Source of the DNA: Panicum virgatum
Taxonomy: Eukaryota; Streptophyta; Magnoliopsida; Poales; Poaceae
Assembly (NCBI RefSeq): GCF_016808335.1
Contig: NC_053146.1
Location: forward strand, 24,298,637-24,362,636
Direction: 5' to 3'
Length of the DNA stretch: 64,000 nt
In this document: piece by piece, positions 42,021 through 52,279 of the stretch
Numbering within the stretch: position 1 is the first letter of the stretch
Layout of the letters: the number at the start of each line of letters is the position of its first letter
Notes under the pieces: model-generated
Databases searched by the model: none
Seen by the model: only the letters and a program-made list of their open reading frames with translations
What the model was told of the DNA's origin: nothing
Position numbers and translations under genes: made by a program

Positions 42021-42023
42021 TTC

Positions 42024-42042
42024 TGGCACGCCTGGTGGGACC
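42024..42042 (+). promoter_or_regulatory. Tat-C left primer-binding-site-like sequence
   Basis: TGGCACGCCTGGTGGGACC, three bases inside the left LTR. It resembles the right-hand copy TGGCACACCCGGTGGGACC (minus strand, 52258-52276). A primer-binding site is normally found only next to the 5' LTR. Confidence 0.7.
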
Positions 42043-42223
42043 TTCACAAGCCACGTGCAGTAGAAGTAGTACTGTAGGAGTAGGGTAGTAAAGCCGAAGG
42101 ATTAATTCCTTTGTAACAATCGGCTTTTCCTTGTAATGACCTTTCCATTAATGAAATCGATTTCCTTCAATTCTGTATGTCTGATGTTTACTTTCCAAAA
42201 AGCCGATGGCAACGCATCAGGCT

Positions 42224-42233
42224 TCTATAAATA
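42224..42233 (+). promoter_or_regulatory. candidate TATA box of the plant-mobile-domain aORF
   Basis: tctataaata, about 180 bases upstream of the first in-frame ATG at 42405. It faces the aORF and not gag-pol. Confidence 0.45.
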
Positions 42234-42404
42234 TCCAAAAGCCGACGAAATTCAAACTAGAAGCAACCCGTATAAGAGTAGAGTATCACTTCCACCTTGA
42301 ACCGAACTCGAAACAAGCTCTCAAATCCGAGTGTAATTCGAAAACCCAGCTACTCTTCAAGCATCCGGAATTCGAATTAGAGCCCCAAGTCAACAGATCT
42401 GAAC

Positions 42405-45342
42405 CATGGCAGACTCTACAACTCATACAACAAATTCTGCAATCGGTGATGCGGCAATCTGCAACCTGAAGGTAATATTCGGCCTAATCCTTTAGTTTCC
42501 CTCAGCTTATTAAGTCTCTGAAACACTAACCCCTGAAACATGACACCACATGCATACTTCTGAATTTCTAAACTTCAGGTGTCAGACATCCTTCTGCCAC
42601 ACCCCTCCAATCCAAAATCTTTATGTCTTGGCCCACGAACCTATGAAAATACCATAGATTTGATCTCTTGTGAAGCAAATAGTATCCCCTTCATGAGTCA
42701 AAACATAGATTTGAACCTCTGGGCCGACTGCTTAAGAGCCTGGCCCAACCCTCCTGACAGCTGGATTACATGGTACAACAGAGTAGCAAAAGCTTATATG
42801 CCCTTGTGGCAGGATTTGAACATAGCCGATGCACTTAGCTTATCATTATCTCCTCTTGACAAAGATGAGAATCTTCTGAAAACCATCGGCTATTTCTGGT
42901 CTGATGCTCTGAACTGTTTCCTCTTTGGTCAAGGACCCATGACTCCCACTCTGCTAGATGTCACCATGATCACTGGCCTAGATATTAGATCTCCTAATCC
43001 AGCTGCCCACAAAATGGCAGAAGTCCCCTTCAAACTCTCTTCCAAGGTTAACTGCACAAACTGGGGTACTTACATGAATCAGCACATGAAAACAAAAGGT
43101 CCAGTGACTGAAAAGGAACACACAGCCTTCTTAAATCTCTGGCTAGAGCACTTCATCTTCTGTGGCCCTTCTTTAACTCCAACTAAGAACTATCTTCCCT
43201 TGGCCTATCAACTGGCCCATGGCAATCACATCGGCCTAGGCAAACTTTTTCTTGGAGAAACCTACAGATATCTCCATTTGATGACATCTAACTTGCTTAA
43301 CCAAAAGAAACTGAGAACCGGAGGCCTTTGGTGGTTTATTCAGTTGTGGGCACAACTGTACTTTCAGCACCAGATTCCGAACTTCCAAGGCCTAACAACG
43401 AACTCCTTTCCTGATGAAAGTGGCAAACCAATTAGATGTACTAGCTATGGCCAAGCTTTATTTAGTCTTTCTAGCAGTAAACTGAATTCAGCAGATGCAG
43501 CAAACTGGTTCAGAATCTTCTACAAGAGACTGGATAATCCACTCTATTTCTCATTCACTGAATCTGAATCCTTTGAAAACCCAACTGCCTTCAGATTAGA
43601 TAACTTTACCGATGACAACAGCAGTCGGCATTCATACTCTTTAATGATCCGACCTAGCTTCCTTCTGTTGGCATTAGCACCTCTAATAGAATTACCAAGC
43701 CAGGTTATGAATCTTACCAACCAGTCATAGCAGCTCGGCAATTCGGCCTAGGACAGGTCCCTCCCCACTTCCATATTCACCACTTGGTGGAGAGTAGAGC
43801 CGATCTGCCTGACGGCCTCACCAGTTCAAGATGCTACAGCATGTTCGATGATCTCCACATTCCAATACCAGCCGATCTATCCTTTAATCCTTCATCAATC
43901 GAATTTAGCACATGGTGGAGAATGTGGAAAACACATATATTTAGGAAAGCTCTAGGTCCTCGACTACACCAAATTGATCCTGAATATGTAATCCCCGAGG
44001 AAGAGGTACCGAATCTATGCACTTTATCCCTTTTGAGTACTCTATCCTTCCTCTTGTCCAATTCTTGCTCACCCTGTTTGCAGCAACAAGATGGTCCAGA
44101 ACCTATGACCAGCAATGGGGAGCCATTCCACTTTCTTCCAACTGCCCCTGATGTACTCTTCTGCAAAGGATTGCCATCAATGAAGAAAGTGATAATGACC
44201 ATTCAGCCAGACTTTCTTCAGTCGGCTTCCAAACGAAGTCAAGCTTCTGCAATTGTTGCCCCCGAGTCTTACCAATAAAAGGAAGATGATCACGAGGCAC
44301 ATTATCAAGAAACCAGCACCAGCTTCCCCGAGTCCATCAGAGTCCAACACCAACCAGGCAACTCATCTTTCTAAAACTTCTTCTTTATTGCTTACACACA
44401 TACTCTGGTTGACTGTAATTTTATCTCCAGGACACAACTGAAGACATCCTTGAAACTAACATTTCAAATGCTCTGACGGATGTACATGACGAACAGGTTA
44501 ACACAGTCGAAGCCCCTGTTGTCACCTCCAATCCAACCGGATCAACCACACTAAAGCCGATCATCACTTCTTGTTCAGAATAGGTAACTTTCATGAGAAC
44601 CAATTTTTGAACCAGCCGATAGCTCCATAAATGCATCTTGCTATTAACTTTAGATATGTCCACAGGGCTTTGACATTTCAAGTTTGCTTTCCTTTGACCC
44701 GGTATCAATGGGTCTGACTACCCCTGGAGCAAAAACACCACCTTTGCAGCAATCGGCTAATTTGGCACATCAGCTTCATCTTATCAAGGATCTACTATCT
44801 GCTCCACTCACTGCTCTAGTTGGTGATTCCAGCAAGATAAATAACATCTTCGAGCAAATAGAATCCCAACTCCCAGAGCTATTGCAAATCAAGCTTTGGC
44901 CAGCCAGCAATCATCCATTCTTCCGGGTAGAAGTGAATAAAGCACAACAAAGAATAGAAGCACGTCGCTCTCAAGCTTCTCTGAAAGCTGACATTGCTCA
45001 AAAGTGCAAAGCCCTTAACCAGAAGAAGGCAACTCTAGATATCAAAGCTGACGTGTCTACCAACATGAACCGACTCGACCTCCTGAAGAAAGAACTGGCA
45101 GAACTCTAAGAAAAGGTTCGTACCACCAAGAAACTCATCTAGGCCGAGGAAACTTCCATCGCAAACTCCAAACAAGAAACCCAGGAAATGGCCGAGCAGA
45201 TACAAGCGGAGTTTGCAGAGATAAGCACCTTGAGTCGGCAGATAGTAACAGGCGATGACAAGGATGACGAAGCAATCATAGCACGAGCAGACGCTGTCCG
45301 CACAGAATCCATCCATGCCATAGAAGAATTCCTGAACCAATA
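42405..45342 (+). pseudogene. Tat-C antisense aORF: plant mobile domain (PMD) protein with introns
   Basis: Exon 1 is 42405-42470 (MADSTTHTTNSAIGDAAIC), followed by a GT..AG intron (42471-42578). Exon 2 is open from 42579 to 43730 and encodes a PMD-type domain (PF10536, related to the MAIN/MAIL1 family), with NPPDSWITWYNRVAKAYMPL, GPMTPTLLDVTMITGLDI and a final EHFIFCGPSLTPTKNYLPL stretch. A one-base frameshift near 43700 moves the reading to 43784-44278 (ADLPDGLTSSRCYSMFDDL, FSTWWRMWKTHIFRKALGP). Further exons are probable at 44431-44583 and 44666-45342, the last a coiled coil with in-frame TAA (45107) and TAG stops. It is antisense to pol. Captured PMD genes are known from Tat elements; their role is unclear. 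Confidence 0.8.
42471..42578 (+). other. intron 1 of the Tat-C PMD aORF
   Basis: 108 bases, donor aag|gtaata and acceptor ttcag|gtgtca. The flanking exons join in frame. AT-rich compared with the exons. Confidence 0.65.
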
Positions 45343-45456
45343 GATAGGCTCAAGAAACAATTAGTGTTGCCCGTTAACCTGAAACTCGTAACTGTTTAAA
45401 ACATCTTAAGTCGATGGTCGCACATCGGCTATCTTGCTTCTCATATGTATTTTTAC

Positions 45457-45636
45457 TAGCCAACTCAACGTGTTGGCCTTCTCATTCATTTTTTTACCGG
45501 CCAACTCAACGTGTTGGCCTTTCTCTTTTTTTTACCGGCCAACTCAACGTGTTGGCCTATTACATTTTTTTTACCGGCCAACTCAACGTGTTGGCCTGTC
45601 ATGATTTTTTTTACTGGCCAACTCAACGTGTTGGCC
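45457..45636. repeat. five palindromic units of about 40 bp between aORF and pol
   Basis: Five copies of ggccaactcaacgtgttggcc (45457-45478, 45499-45519, 45537-45557, 45576-45596, 45616-45636), each a 7-bp inverted repeat GGCCAAC/GTTGGCC around 7 bases, separated by T-rich spacers. They lie between the 3' ends of the plus-strand aORF and minus-strand pol. The apparent ORFs across them are shadows. Confidence 0.92.
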
Positions 45637-45672
45637 TATTACACTACAGCCAGATGGATCTCATCGGCTTCA

Positions 45673-46634
45673 TCACTCGTTTTCCCACATGCTCGGGAAA
45701 TACTTCTTGAGGTGTTGGCCATTGACAACGACAGGAAACTTGACACCATCCAGCTCCTCAAGCATGTATGCATTCCCAGGCAAAACCTGATCAACCTTGT
45801 ACGGCCCGTGCCAAGTTGGGGACCACTTGCCATACTTTTTATCTTTAGTTCCCAATGGCAATACTACCTCCAAAACCAAGTCTCCATCCTGGAACTTTAG
45901 CCTTATTTTCCTTGATCTTCTCCAGCGACCAAAGCCTTAGCTCTGTCAGATCCTCCACATTATCGTTCATCAAGGCTGCATACTGTTCAGCAGATAGATC
46001 ATTATGAAACTCAACACACTTTGATCCGGCCGTGATTTCCCAAGGTAACACAACGTCTTGGCCATAGACTAAATGGTACGGCGATGTCTTGGTGGACCCG
46101 TGACATGAAATACGATACGCCCATAAAGCTTCTGACAACACCTCATGCCAGCGCCTAGGATATTCATCGATCTTTCTCTTTATGAGCTTGATGAGGCTCT
46201 GGTTGGATGCTTCAGCCTGTCCATTAGCTTGGGCATAATATAGAGATGATCTGATCAGCTTAATCCCCATGTCATCGGCAAACTTCCTGAATTCCTCTGA
46301 TATAAAGACCGATCCTCCATCGGTCGTAATGGTCTGAGGGATCCCAAATCTGTGAATGATGTGCTCTTTGACAAAGCTGATCACATCTCTTGACGCTACT
46401 TGATCTCATGGGCACTGCTTCTACCCACTTTGTGAAATAATCTGTAGCAGCTAAAACCCATTGGTGACCCTTGCTAGATGACGGGTTGATCTGACCAATC
46501 ATGTCCATGGCCCAACCTCTGAATGGCCACGGTTTGATGATAGGATTCATTACTGATGCTGGCACTATCTGAATTTTGCCAAACCTCTGACATGCCTGAC
46601 ATCCCTTGTAATATTTGAAGCAATCTTCAAGCAT
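45673..46634 (-). pseudogene. Tat-C integrase (zinc end, catalytic core, C-terminal domain), frameshifted
   Basis: Three overlapping frames. 46634-46272 has the end of the HHCC zinc domain (CQACQRFG) and the first catalytic Asp (WAMDMIG). 46384-45845 has D22 (TTDGGS) and E58 (NGQAEASN) with 35 residues between them. 45879-45673 ends the protein with GKWSPTWHGPYKVDQVLPG and HLKKYFPSMW. Frameshifts near 46,330 and 45,870 break it. The catalytic triad residues are still present. Confidence 0.85.
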
Positions 46635-46655
46635 GGTAGGCCAGTAATATCCCGA

Positions 46656-47270
46656 TCACCTAATCAGCCACTTCATCTTATGAGCCGATTGATGGGTACC
46701 GCAGGTTCCCTCGTGAACCTCATGCAAGAGCCGATTTGACTCTGAAGGTCCCAGACATTTAAGCAGTAGTCCTTCCAAGGTCTTGTAGAACATGTCATCC
46801 CCTATCAGAACATACTTCATGGCCTTGAGTCTTATCCTTCTGGGTGCCCCCCGAGCCGAATCCTTCAAGTAATTGAAGATATCTGCTCTCCAGTCTCCGG
46901 GTTCTAGAAACTGAACCTCTACATCGACTCCATCGGCTGTTTCCTTGTACCCAGAAGCCATCTGCGCTAAATCATTAGCTTCATTGTTCAGAGTTCTTCG
47001 TATCCAGTGGAAATTGATGTACCTGAATCGTGACATCAACTCACGGCACTGCATCCATATTGGAAAAAGAGCCTCGCTCTCACATCTATATTCTTCCGTG
47101 AGCTGAGAAATCACCAGCTTCGAATCTCCAAATATTTCCACCGCTTCTGCACCAGCTTCGAGGAGCAGTTCCATCCCTTTGCGAACGGCTTCATATTCCA
47201 CCAAATTATTGGTGCATGGGGCAGTCATCCTGATGGAAAAAGAGTTCCAAGCCGATCCGTGAAAAAACAT
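46656..47270 (-). pseudogene. Tat-C archaeal-type RNase H and integrase N-terminal region
   Basis: Contains NNLVEYEAVRKGMELLLEAG and EIFGDSKLVISQL, the second (aRNH) RNase H of Tat elements, with catalytic Glu and Asp visible. EANDLAQMAS supplies the last acidic residue. LLHEVHEGTCGTHQSAHKM is the His-His half of the integrase zinc domain. The first Asp (normally FDGS) appears as FHGS, a substitution at a catalytic position. Confidence 0.82.
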
Positions 47271-47369
47271 AGCCCAAGCACGAATAAATAGTGCAGTAAT
47301 ATCAGTGCTGATCCTGTCTGCAACAAGATCCGCCAGTGCCTGTCCTTTGACTGCTTTCGCAGGCTAATA

Positions 47370-47705
47370 TCAGATATCGAACTCTGATAATGCAAACATC
47401 CATTTTCCAAGCCGGCCTTTTAGGACAGGAGCCGACAGCATATGCTTTATGACATCCGATTTGCATATGACAATTGTTTCCGCCGAGAGCAAAATATAAT
47501 GGAGCTTTGTACATGTAAAGAATAAGCAAAGGCAAAGCTTCTCGATTTCAGGGTACCTGGTTTCGGCGTCTAACATGCACATGCTGAGGTAGAAAACCAC
47601 CCTCTCCTGGCCGTCGTGCTTCTGGATTAACACCGAAGCAATGGAAGTGTCACCCACGGATAGGTACACATAGAACGGCCTATCTTGCTGAGGAGGAACC
47701 AACAC
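47370..47705 (-). pseudogene. Tat-C RNase H domain
   Basis: Open frame with PFYVYLSVGDTSIASVLIQ and VVFYLS, ending KGRLGKWMFALSEFDI, the Gypsy RNase H that follows RT. The start of the domain is in another frame upstream (47776-48045). Confidence 0.78.
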
Positions 47706-47775
47706 TGGAGGCTTTGATAAATATTCTTTAATTTCATCGAAAGCTTGCTACTGTTCTGCCCCCCAGCGAAACTCA

Positions 47776-48045
47776 TCATCGGATTTGATCTTCACTAAAC
47801 CCATGAACGGTTCGATGCGCCCAGATATTAGAAATAAATCGTCTGACAAAGTTAATTTTACCGATGAGCTTCTGCAACTCTTTCTTCGTAGTAGGTGGCT
47901 TCATCGTCTTCACAGCTTCTTGACTCTTTAGGCCGATCTCGATTCCCCGTTCGTGCACCAAGAACCCCAAAAATTGACCGGCCGACACCCCAAAAGCACA
48001 CTTCTTCGGGTTCATTCTGAGCCCAAACCTTCGAGTCCGCTCCAA
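47776..48045 (-). pseudogene. Tat-C RT thumb/connection fragment
   Basis: Contains GLRMNPKKCAFGVSAGQFLGF and PPTTKKELQKLIGKINFVRRF, the conserved segment after the YIDD box of Gypsy RT. It is frameshifted relative to the main RT ORF that ends at 48063. Confidence 0.82.
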
Positions 48046-48062
48046 AACTTGACGTAGATCTT

Positions 48063-49022
48063 CTAGGTGCCCCCAGCTGATTTGGACTTGACCACAACAT
48101 CATCGATATAAATTTCTTCCAGTTTGCCGATGAGATCATAAAAAATGTAATTCATGGCACGTTGGTACGTTGCACCGGCATTCTTCAGTCCAAAGGACAT
48201 AACCAAATATTCGAACAAGCCGACTGCGCCTGGTACTCTGAATGCGGTCTTGTTCACGTCTTCTGGGGCCATGAAGATCTGGTTGTAGCCGGCATTACCG
48301 TCCATAAAACTCATCATTTTGTGGCCGACAGCTGCGTTGATCAATGTCTCTACAACAGGCATCGGGTATTCGTCCTTTGGCGTCGCCCTGTTGAGATCTC
48401 TAAAATCGACGCAGACACGCCATCGGCCATCCTTCTTTTGCACCGGTACCACGCTGGAGATCCATTCTGCATACCGGCACGGCCTGATGAACCCAGCATC
48501 TAACATCTTCTCCACCTCTTTCTTGACTTCTTCTAGGACTTCGGCCTTCATCTGACGTGCTCGTTGCTGAAACGGCCGAAACCCTTTCTTGAGTGGGAGC
48601 CGATGCTCGACGATGCTTCTATCTAGACCGTGCATCTCAGTGTAGTCCCATGCGAAACAATCCCGGTACTCTTTCAGCAGTGCAATCATCTCCTTATGCA
48701 AGACCGGATCCAACTTCTTGCTGATAAATGTCGGCCGTGGCTTATCCCCAGTACCGATGTCAACCTCTTCCAAATCATCAGCTGACGTGAACCCGTATCC
48801 TAGCTTGCCGTCATCTGAAAAACCAGCTGTGAACGCAGGTGAGTCCTCGTTATCCTCAAGATCAGTGGCAAACACAAGGAGATGACAAGAAAAATTATTT
48901 GGCCAACCGCATGGGCTGGCCGTTTCTATACTCCCATGATCACTCAAAACCAAATAGTCAATGAGTGGCCAACTGCTGGAGCAGGCCATTGTATGTATAT
49001 GATGTAACAATTCCGACCCCAA
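48063..49022 (-). CDS. Tat-C reverse transcriptase core
   Basis: 319 residues. RT starts near residue 90 (KKLDPVLHKEMIALLKEYRDCFAW). It has VPVQKKDGRWRVCVDFRDLN, DGNAGYNQI, LVMSFGLKNAGATYQRAMN and the catalytic box YIDD at residues 305-308. All three polymerase Asp positions are present. The frame stops just after the box, so the full enzyme is broken. It copies element RNA into DNA within the particle. Confidence 0.9.
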   Translation of the reverse strand: MGSELLHHIHTMACSSSWPLIDYLVLSDHGSIETASPCGWPNNFSCHLLVFATDLEDNEDSPAFTAGFSDDGKLGYGFTSADDLEEVDIGTGDKPRPTFISKKLDPVLHKEMIALLKEYRDCFAWDYTEMHGLDRSIVEHRLPLKKGFRPFQQRARQMKAEVLEEVKKEVEKMLDAGFIRPCRYAEWISSVVPVQKKDGRWRVCVDFRDLNRATPKDEYPMPVVETLINAAVGHKMMSFMDGNAGYNQIFMAPEDVNKTAFRVPGAVGLFEYLVMSFGLKNAGATYQRAMNYIFYDLIGKLEEIYIDDVVVKSKSAGGT

Positions 49023-49105
49023 ACAGGATTTTTCTATTTTTTGGGGCCGGTCGCTGGGACCGGCCTCTCTATCTCTATTACACCCCGTAGCATGCCAGTA
49101 TGCGT

Positions 49106-50347
49106 TTACTCTGTGAGGGCAGTGGATAAGACCAGCCTCAGTCCGTTTTTTGTCGCTTCGATCCGATCACAATCTTCCAGGGTGATCCCTGAGATTGGCT
49201 CTTGCCCTTCTGCGTCCCAGGCATTCATATCTGCAAGCGAGACTTCGCTGGAATTGTCAGCAGGGACCACTTCTTCTTCATCGCCATCCCATTGGACGAG
49301 ATACTGATGCATTATGGAAGGGATACAATAGTTGGCGTGAATCCAGTCCCTCCCAAGCAGTACCGTGTATGTACTCTTGCTGTTGACGATGAAGAACGAA
49401 GTCGGGATCGTCTTGCGACCCACTGTCAGCTCCACATTAAGAACCCCCATTGCCTCTGATGGTTGTCCGTTGAAATCATTAAGCATCACATTGGTCTTGA
49501 TTAGGTCGGCAGAAGAACGCCCCAACCGGCGCAGCACTGAATATGGCATCAAGTTGACTGCAGCACCGGTGTCAACCAGCATCCTGTTAACGGGTTTACC
49601 GTTGATGAAGCCCTTGAGATACAGCCCCTTCAAATGTTTGTAGCTTTTTTCCTTTGGCTTCTCAAAGATGATCGGTTGGGGGCCAAGATCCATCTGTGCA
49701 ACAGGCAAATCCTCCGGCCGAGGTGCCCGGAACTCTGATGGGAGCACGAACACCATGTTCACATCGACCGATGGCTTCTCATCGGCTTTTGCCTGCTTGA
49801 GGCGCCACTCTTTCCTTGGAGGGTGCCTTTCCACCCTTCGCGGGTGCCTAACCTGTTCCACAAGATCTGGACGTGCCTTCCTCAACACGTCGAGGTACCT
49901 TGCTTCTGCCTCTTCTAGATTGCGCAAGCGCTGCACTCTGCGCTTCTGCGAGCGATTAAGCCCGTCAGGGCACCACCGTGGGCGATGGTACCTGTCTTCT
50001 TCTTCTGGCTCGGAATCACCCTTGGTCGGTCGCTCAACATGATCGTCGTGACGTACTTTGGGACCCAAGCGCCGGAACACCGAAGTATCGCCTGACTGGC
50101 GTGTCCGAGGCCTACACTCCAGACAATCATCTATAGTGGGCAATCGGCTCATGCCGGAATTCCAGCAGTACCTGAAGAACGGGCAATGCCAGTGGTCGCG
50201 TACAGCCTGGCGCCTTCCCAGCGTCCTCCCTGTGCGGTATTCGTACTCCTCTTCTTCCGATTGATATCGGCGACACAGCTTATGCTGATATTCATACTTT
50301 TCCAGAAGCCGATCGAAAGCAGGAAGCTGATTACGGATGTAACGCAC
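49106..50347 (-). CDS. Tat-C gag C-terminus and aspartic protease
   Basis: 413 residues. A Cys/His cluster (H54, C55, C61, C75, C78) is a nucleocapsid-type zinc finger. A basic Arg-rich linker follows. The protease active site is LVDTGAAVNLMP, with D259-T260-G261, and YTVLLGRDWIHANYCI is the flap/hydrophobic-gly end. The protein is intact through the protease, and is separated from gag capsid by a TGA at about 50,370 and from RT by stops near 49,100. Confidence 0.88.
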   Translation of the reverse strand: MRYIRNQLPAFDRLLEKYEYQHKLCRRYQSEEEEYEYRTGRTLGRRQAVRDHWHCPFFRYCWNSGMSRLPTIDDCLECRPRTRQSGDTSVFRRLGPKVRHDDHVERPTKGDSEPEEEDRYHRPRWCPDGLNRSQKRRVQRLRNLEEAEARYLDVLRKARPDLVEQVRHPRRVERHPPRKEWRLKQAKADEKPSVDVNMVFVLPSEFRAPRPEDLPVAQMDLGPQPIIFEKPKEKSYKHLKGLYLKGFINGKPVNRMLVDTGAAVNLMPYSVLRRLGRSSADLIKTNVMLNDFNGQPSEAMGVLNVELTVGRKTIPTSFFIVNSKSTYTVLLGRDWIHANYCIPSIMHQYLVQWDGDEEEVVPADNSSEVSLADMNAWDAEGQEPISGITLEDCDRIEATKNGLRLVLSTALTE

Positions 50348-50596
50348 ATGCTCTTCAGTAATATGCTGTCACCCTGGCTCATTTTGATCTTGGGGCCGTT
50401 TGCCAGAAACGGCCTCTCTCCTTTGCTCGTCACGACGGCGTACAGGTCCCGCCATGTTGATCTGGAATGAAAAATTCTGGCCCGTGGGAGTGAAGTCTGA
50501 CAACTCTACCACATTGGCTTGTGGGAAGGGCTTCGTGTCAACCTTCATCGTGTGTTGGGCCAGGATTAATCGGCCTTGCTCAATAGCCGATTGAAT

Positions 50597-50887
50597 CTAA
50601 CGACGGAACTCCTTGCATTCACTTGTGGCATGAGTGAACGAATGATGCCATTTACAGTATAGCCTCCCCTGCAGCTCTTGTGCGGTTGGCAGCTTGTGAT
50701 TCTCTGGGAGCTTCAGCGCTTTTTCTTTGAGTAGCAGATCAAATATCTGCTTTGCTTTGGCTACGTCGAAGTCGAAGCCCTTCACAAGCCCCCGCTGCTT
50801 GATCCATTTGCACGGGACGGGGTTTGCCCCCCCGATTCCACTCTGCCACGGCCACTTCTTGCTCCTCGCCAGAGTCATCAGATTCAT
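50597..50887 (-). pseudogene. Tat-C gag, region between capsid and zinc finger
   Basis: Contains DFDVAKAKQIFDLLLKEKAL and GRLYCKWHHSFTHATSECKEFR, a CX3HX4HX4C-type knuckle. In another frame than the capsid ORF (51818-50739), so there is a frameshift near 50,850. Confidence 0.75.
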
Positions 50888-51818
50888 CCGCTTGGGCCAT
50901 GTTCACATGGCGCTTGAACTTGTCCTGGTACATCTCGGGATGGTAAAGTTCGTACGCCGTCAGCTTCTGCACCAGGTGATCCAGAGATGTGAACTCCAAC
51001 TGGAAAGCCATATCCTTGATCGGCTTAGCGAGTCCCAAAACCGCCAGATCGATTGCCTCCTTCTCCGTGATGCGTGATGAGTAGCATCGATTCTTGACCT
51101 CTCTGAAGCGCTGTATGTATTCTGACACAGTCTCTCCTCGCTTCTGCCTGACTTGGGTGAGGTCGGCAATCCCAGCTTCAGCAGCCTCTGAGTGATACTG
51201 GGCATGGAACTGATCTTCCAGCTGCCTCCAAGTTCGAATTGAATCTGGAGCCAATGACGCGTACCATCCAAAAGCCAGGCCTGTAAGAGATTGGCCGAAG
51301 AACCGGACCCTCAACTGATCCGATATTGAGATCATCCCAAGCTGCGTTAAGTATCGGCTCACATGCTCGATGGAGCTGGCTCCTTCTGACCCGTTGAACT
51401 TGGTGAACTCAGGGAGCCGATACTTGGGTGGCAATGGGATCAAGTCGTAGTCACTTGGATACGGCTTGGAATAGCCGATCGCTTTCCTCTTGGGCAGGAT
51501 GCCAAACTGGTCTCTCAGTATTGTACTTACCTGCTCCACACTAAGAACTCCTGGGGCCGATGGCTCAGCACTCGGCCCAGAAGCGTACTTTGCCAGCCAC
51601 GCTTGTCTTTCCGCGCCTGCTCCAGAAGCTCCTGGGTTTACCAACTGCACCGAGTGTGTTGGATTGACGCTGTCAGGGATGTATGCACACGTGTAGCCGT
51701 GCGGGATCTCCTTGGGTGGCTCGGTCAGGAACCGGCCTTCTCCAGGATCACCGCCGATCTTGTGGACGACGTAGATCGGCGAATTCTGCTGTATTACTGC
51801 CGCGAGCGAGTAGGACAC
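50739..51818 (-). CDS. Tat-C gag capsid (Retrotrans_gag)
   Basis: 359 residues. The capsid domain (about residues 135-300) has YRLPEFTKFNGSEGASSIEH, LTGLAFGWYASLAPDSIRTW and KRGETVSEYIQRFREVKNRC, the standard gag signature of Tat elements. The N-terminus (PKEIPHGYTCAYIPDS) is typical of this subfamily. The end drifts out of frame after KFKRHVNMAQADESDD. It forms the particle shell. Confidence 0.9.
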   Translation of the reverse strand: MSYSLAAVIQQNSPIYVVHKIGGDPGEGRFLTEPPKEIPHGYTCAYIPDSVNPTHSVQLVNPGASGAGAERQAWLAKYASGPSAEPSAPGVLSVEQVSTILRDQFGILPKRKAIGYSKPYPSDYDLIPLPPKYRLPEFTKFNGSEGASSIEHVSRYLTQLGMISISDQLRVRFFGQSLTGLAFGWYASLAPDSIRTWRQLEDQFHAQYHSEAAEAGIADLTQVRQKRGETVSEYIQRFREVKNRCYSSRITEKEAIDLAVLGLAKPIKDMAFQLEFTSLDHLVQKLTAYELYHPEMYQDKFKRHVNMAQADESDDSGEEQEVAVAEWNRGGKPRPVQMDQAAGACEGLRLRRSQSKADI

Positions 51819-51902
51819 TGGCGGCTTGGTTTGAAATGCAGCTCCCCCACTGTGACTCCCCAGAGTTGGTCCCGATGGGGAGTACTGGTTCTTGATTACC
51901 TC

Positions 51903-52222
51903 CTAGACAACGCGATGTGCCACGCGCTCAAGCTCGTTCACCAGGCTTTCTGAGTGCCGATGGAGCGTGTGAGCCACCATGTAGTTCATCTCCTGGCGTA
52001 GAGCCATGGTACGCTCCTCTGACGGCACAGACAGATCGACGTTGTCGAGAGCGCCTTCTTGTGAGAACCCCTTCCACCTGATGCCATGATTGCGGGTCCT
52101 CTCAAAAGAGCCGATGAGATCGGCTTCGAACTGAGCTTTGATCTCATCATATTTTAGCTTGTGTTCTAGAGTCAGCTCTTCATACGTGATGGGCTTGGGA
52201 GTGGGTTCTTGATCTTGAGCTC
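51903..52222 (-). CDS. Tat-C gag N-terminal leader
   Basis: The reading frame is open from 52427, but the part above 52260 is LTR and primer-binding site. The likely start is the ATG of [20 protein letters not shown] near 52229. It is a charged helical segment ([20 protein letters not shown]) seen at the start of gag in PMD-bearing Tat elements. It is separated from the capsid ORF by a stop near 51,903. Confidence 0.7.
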
Positions 52223-52279
52223 CTGCCATCTCTGCGGTGGGTGTTGTTGTTGATGAAGGTCCCACCGGGTGTGCCAGAA

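Noticed and set aside
45414..45900. Repetitive membrane-like ORF with a recurring GQLNVLA-type peptide
   Set aside because: Translation of the non-coding 40-bp palindromic array; not supported by any family.
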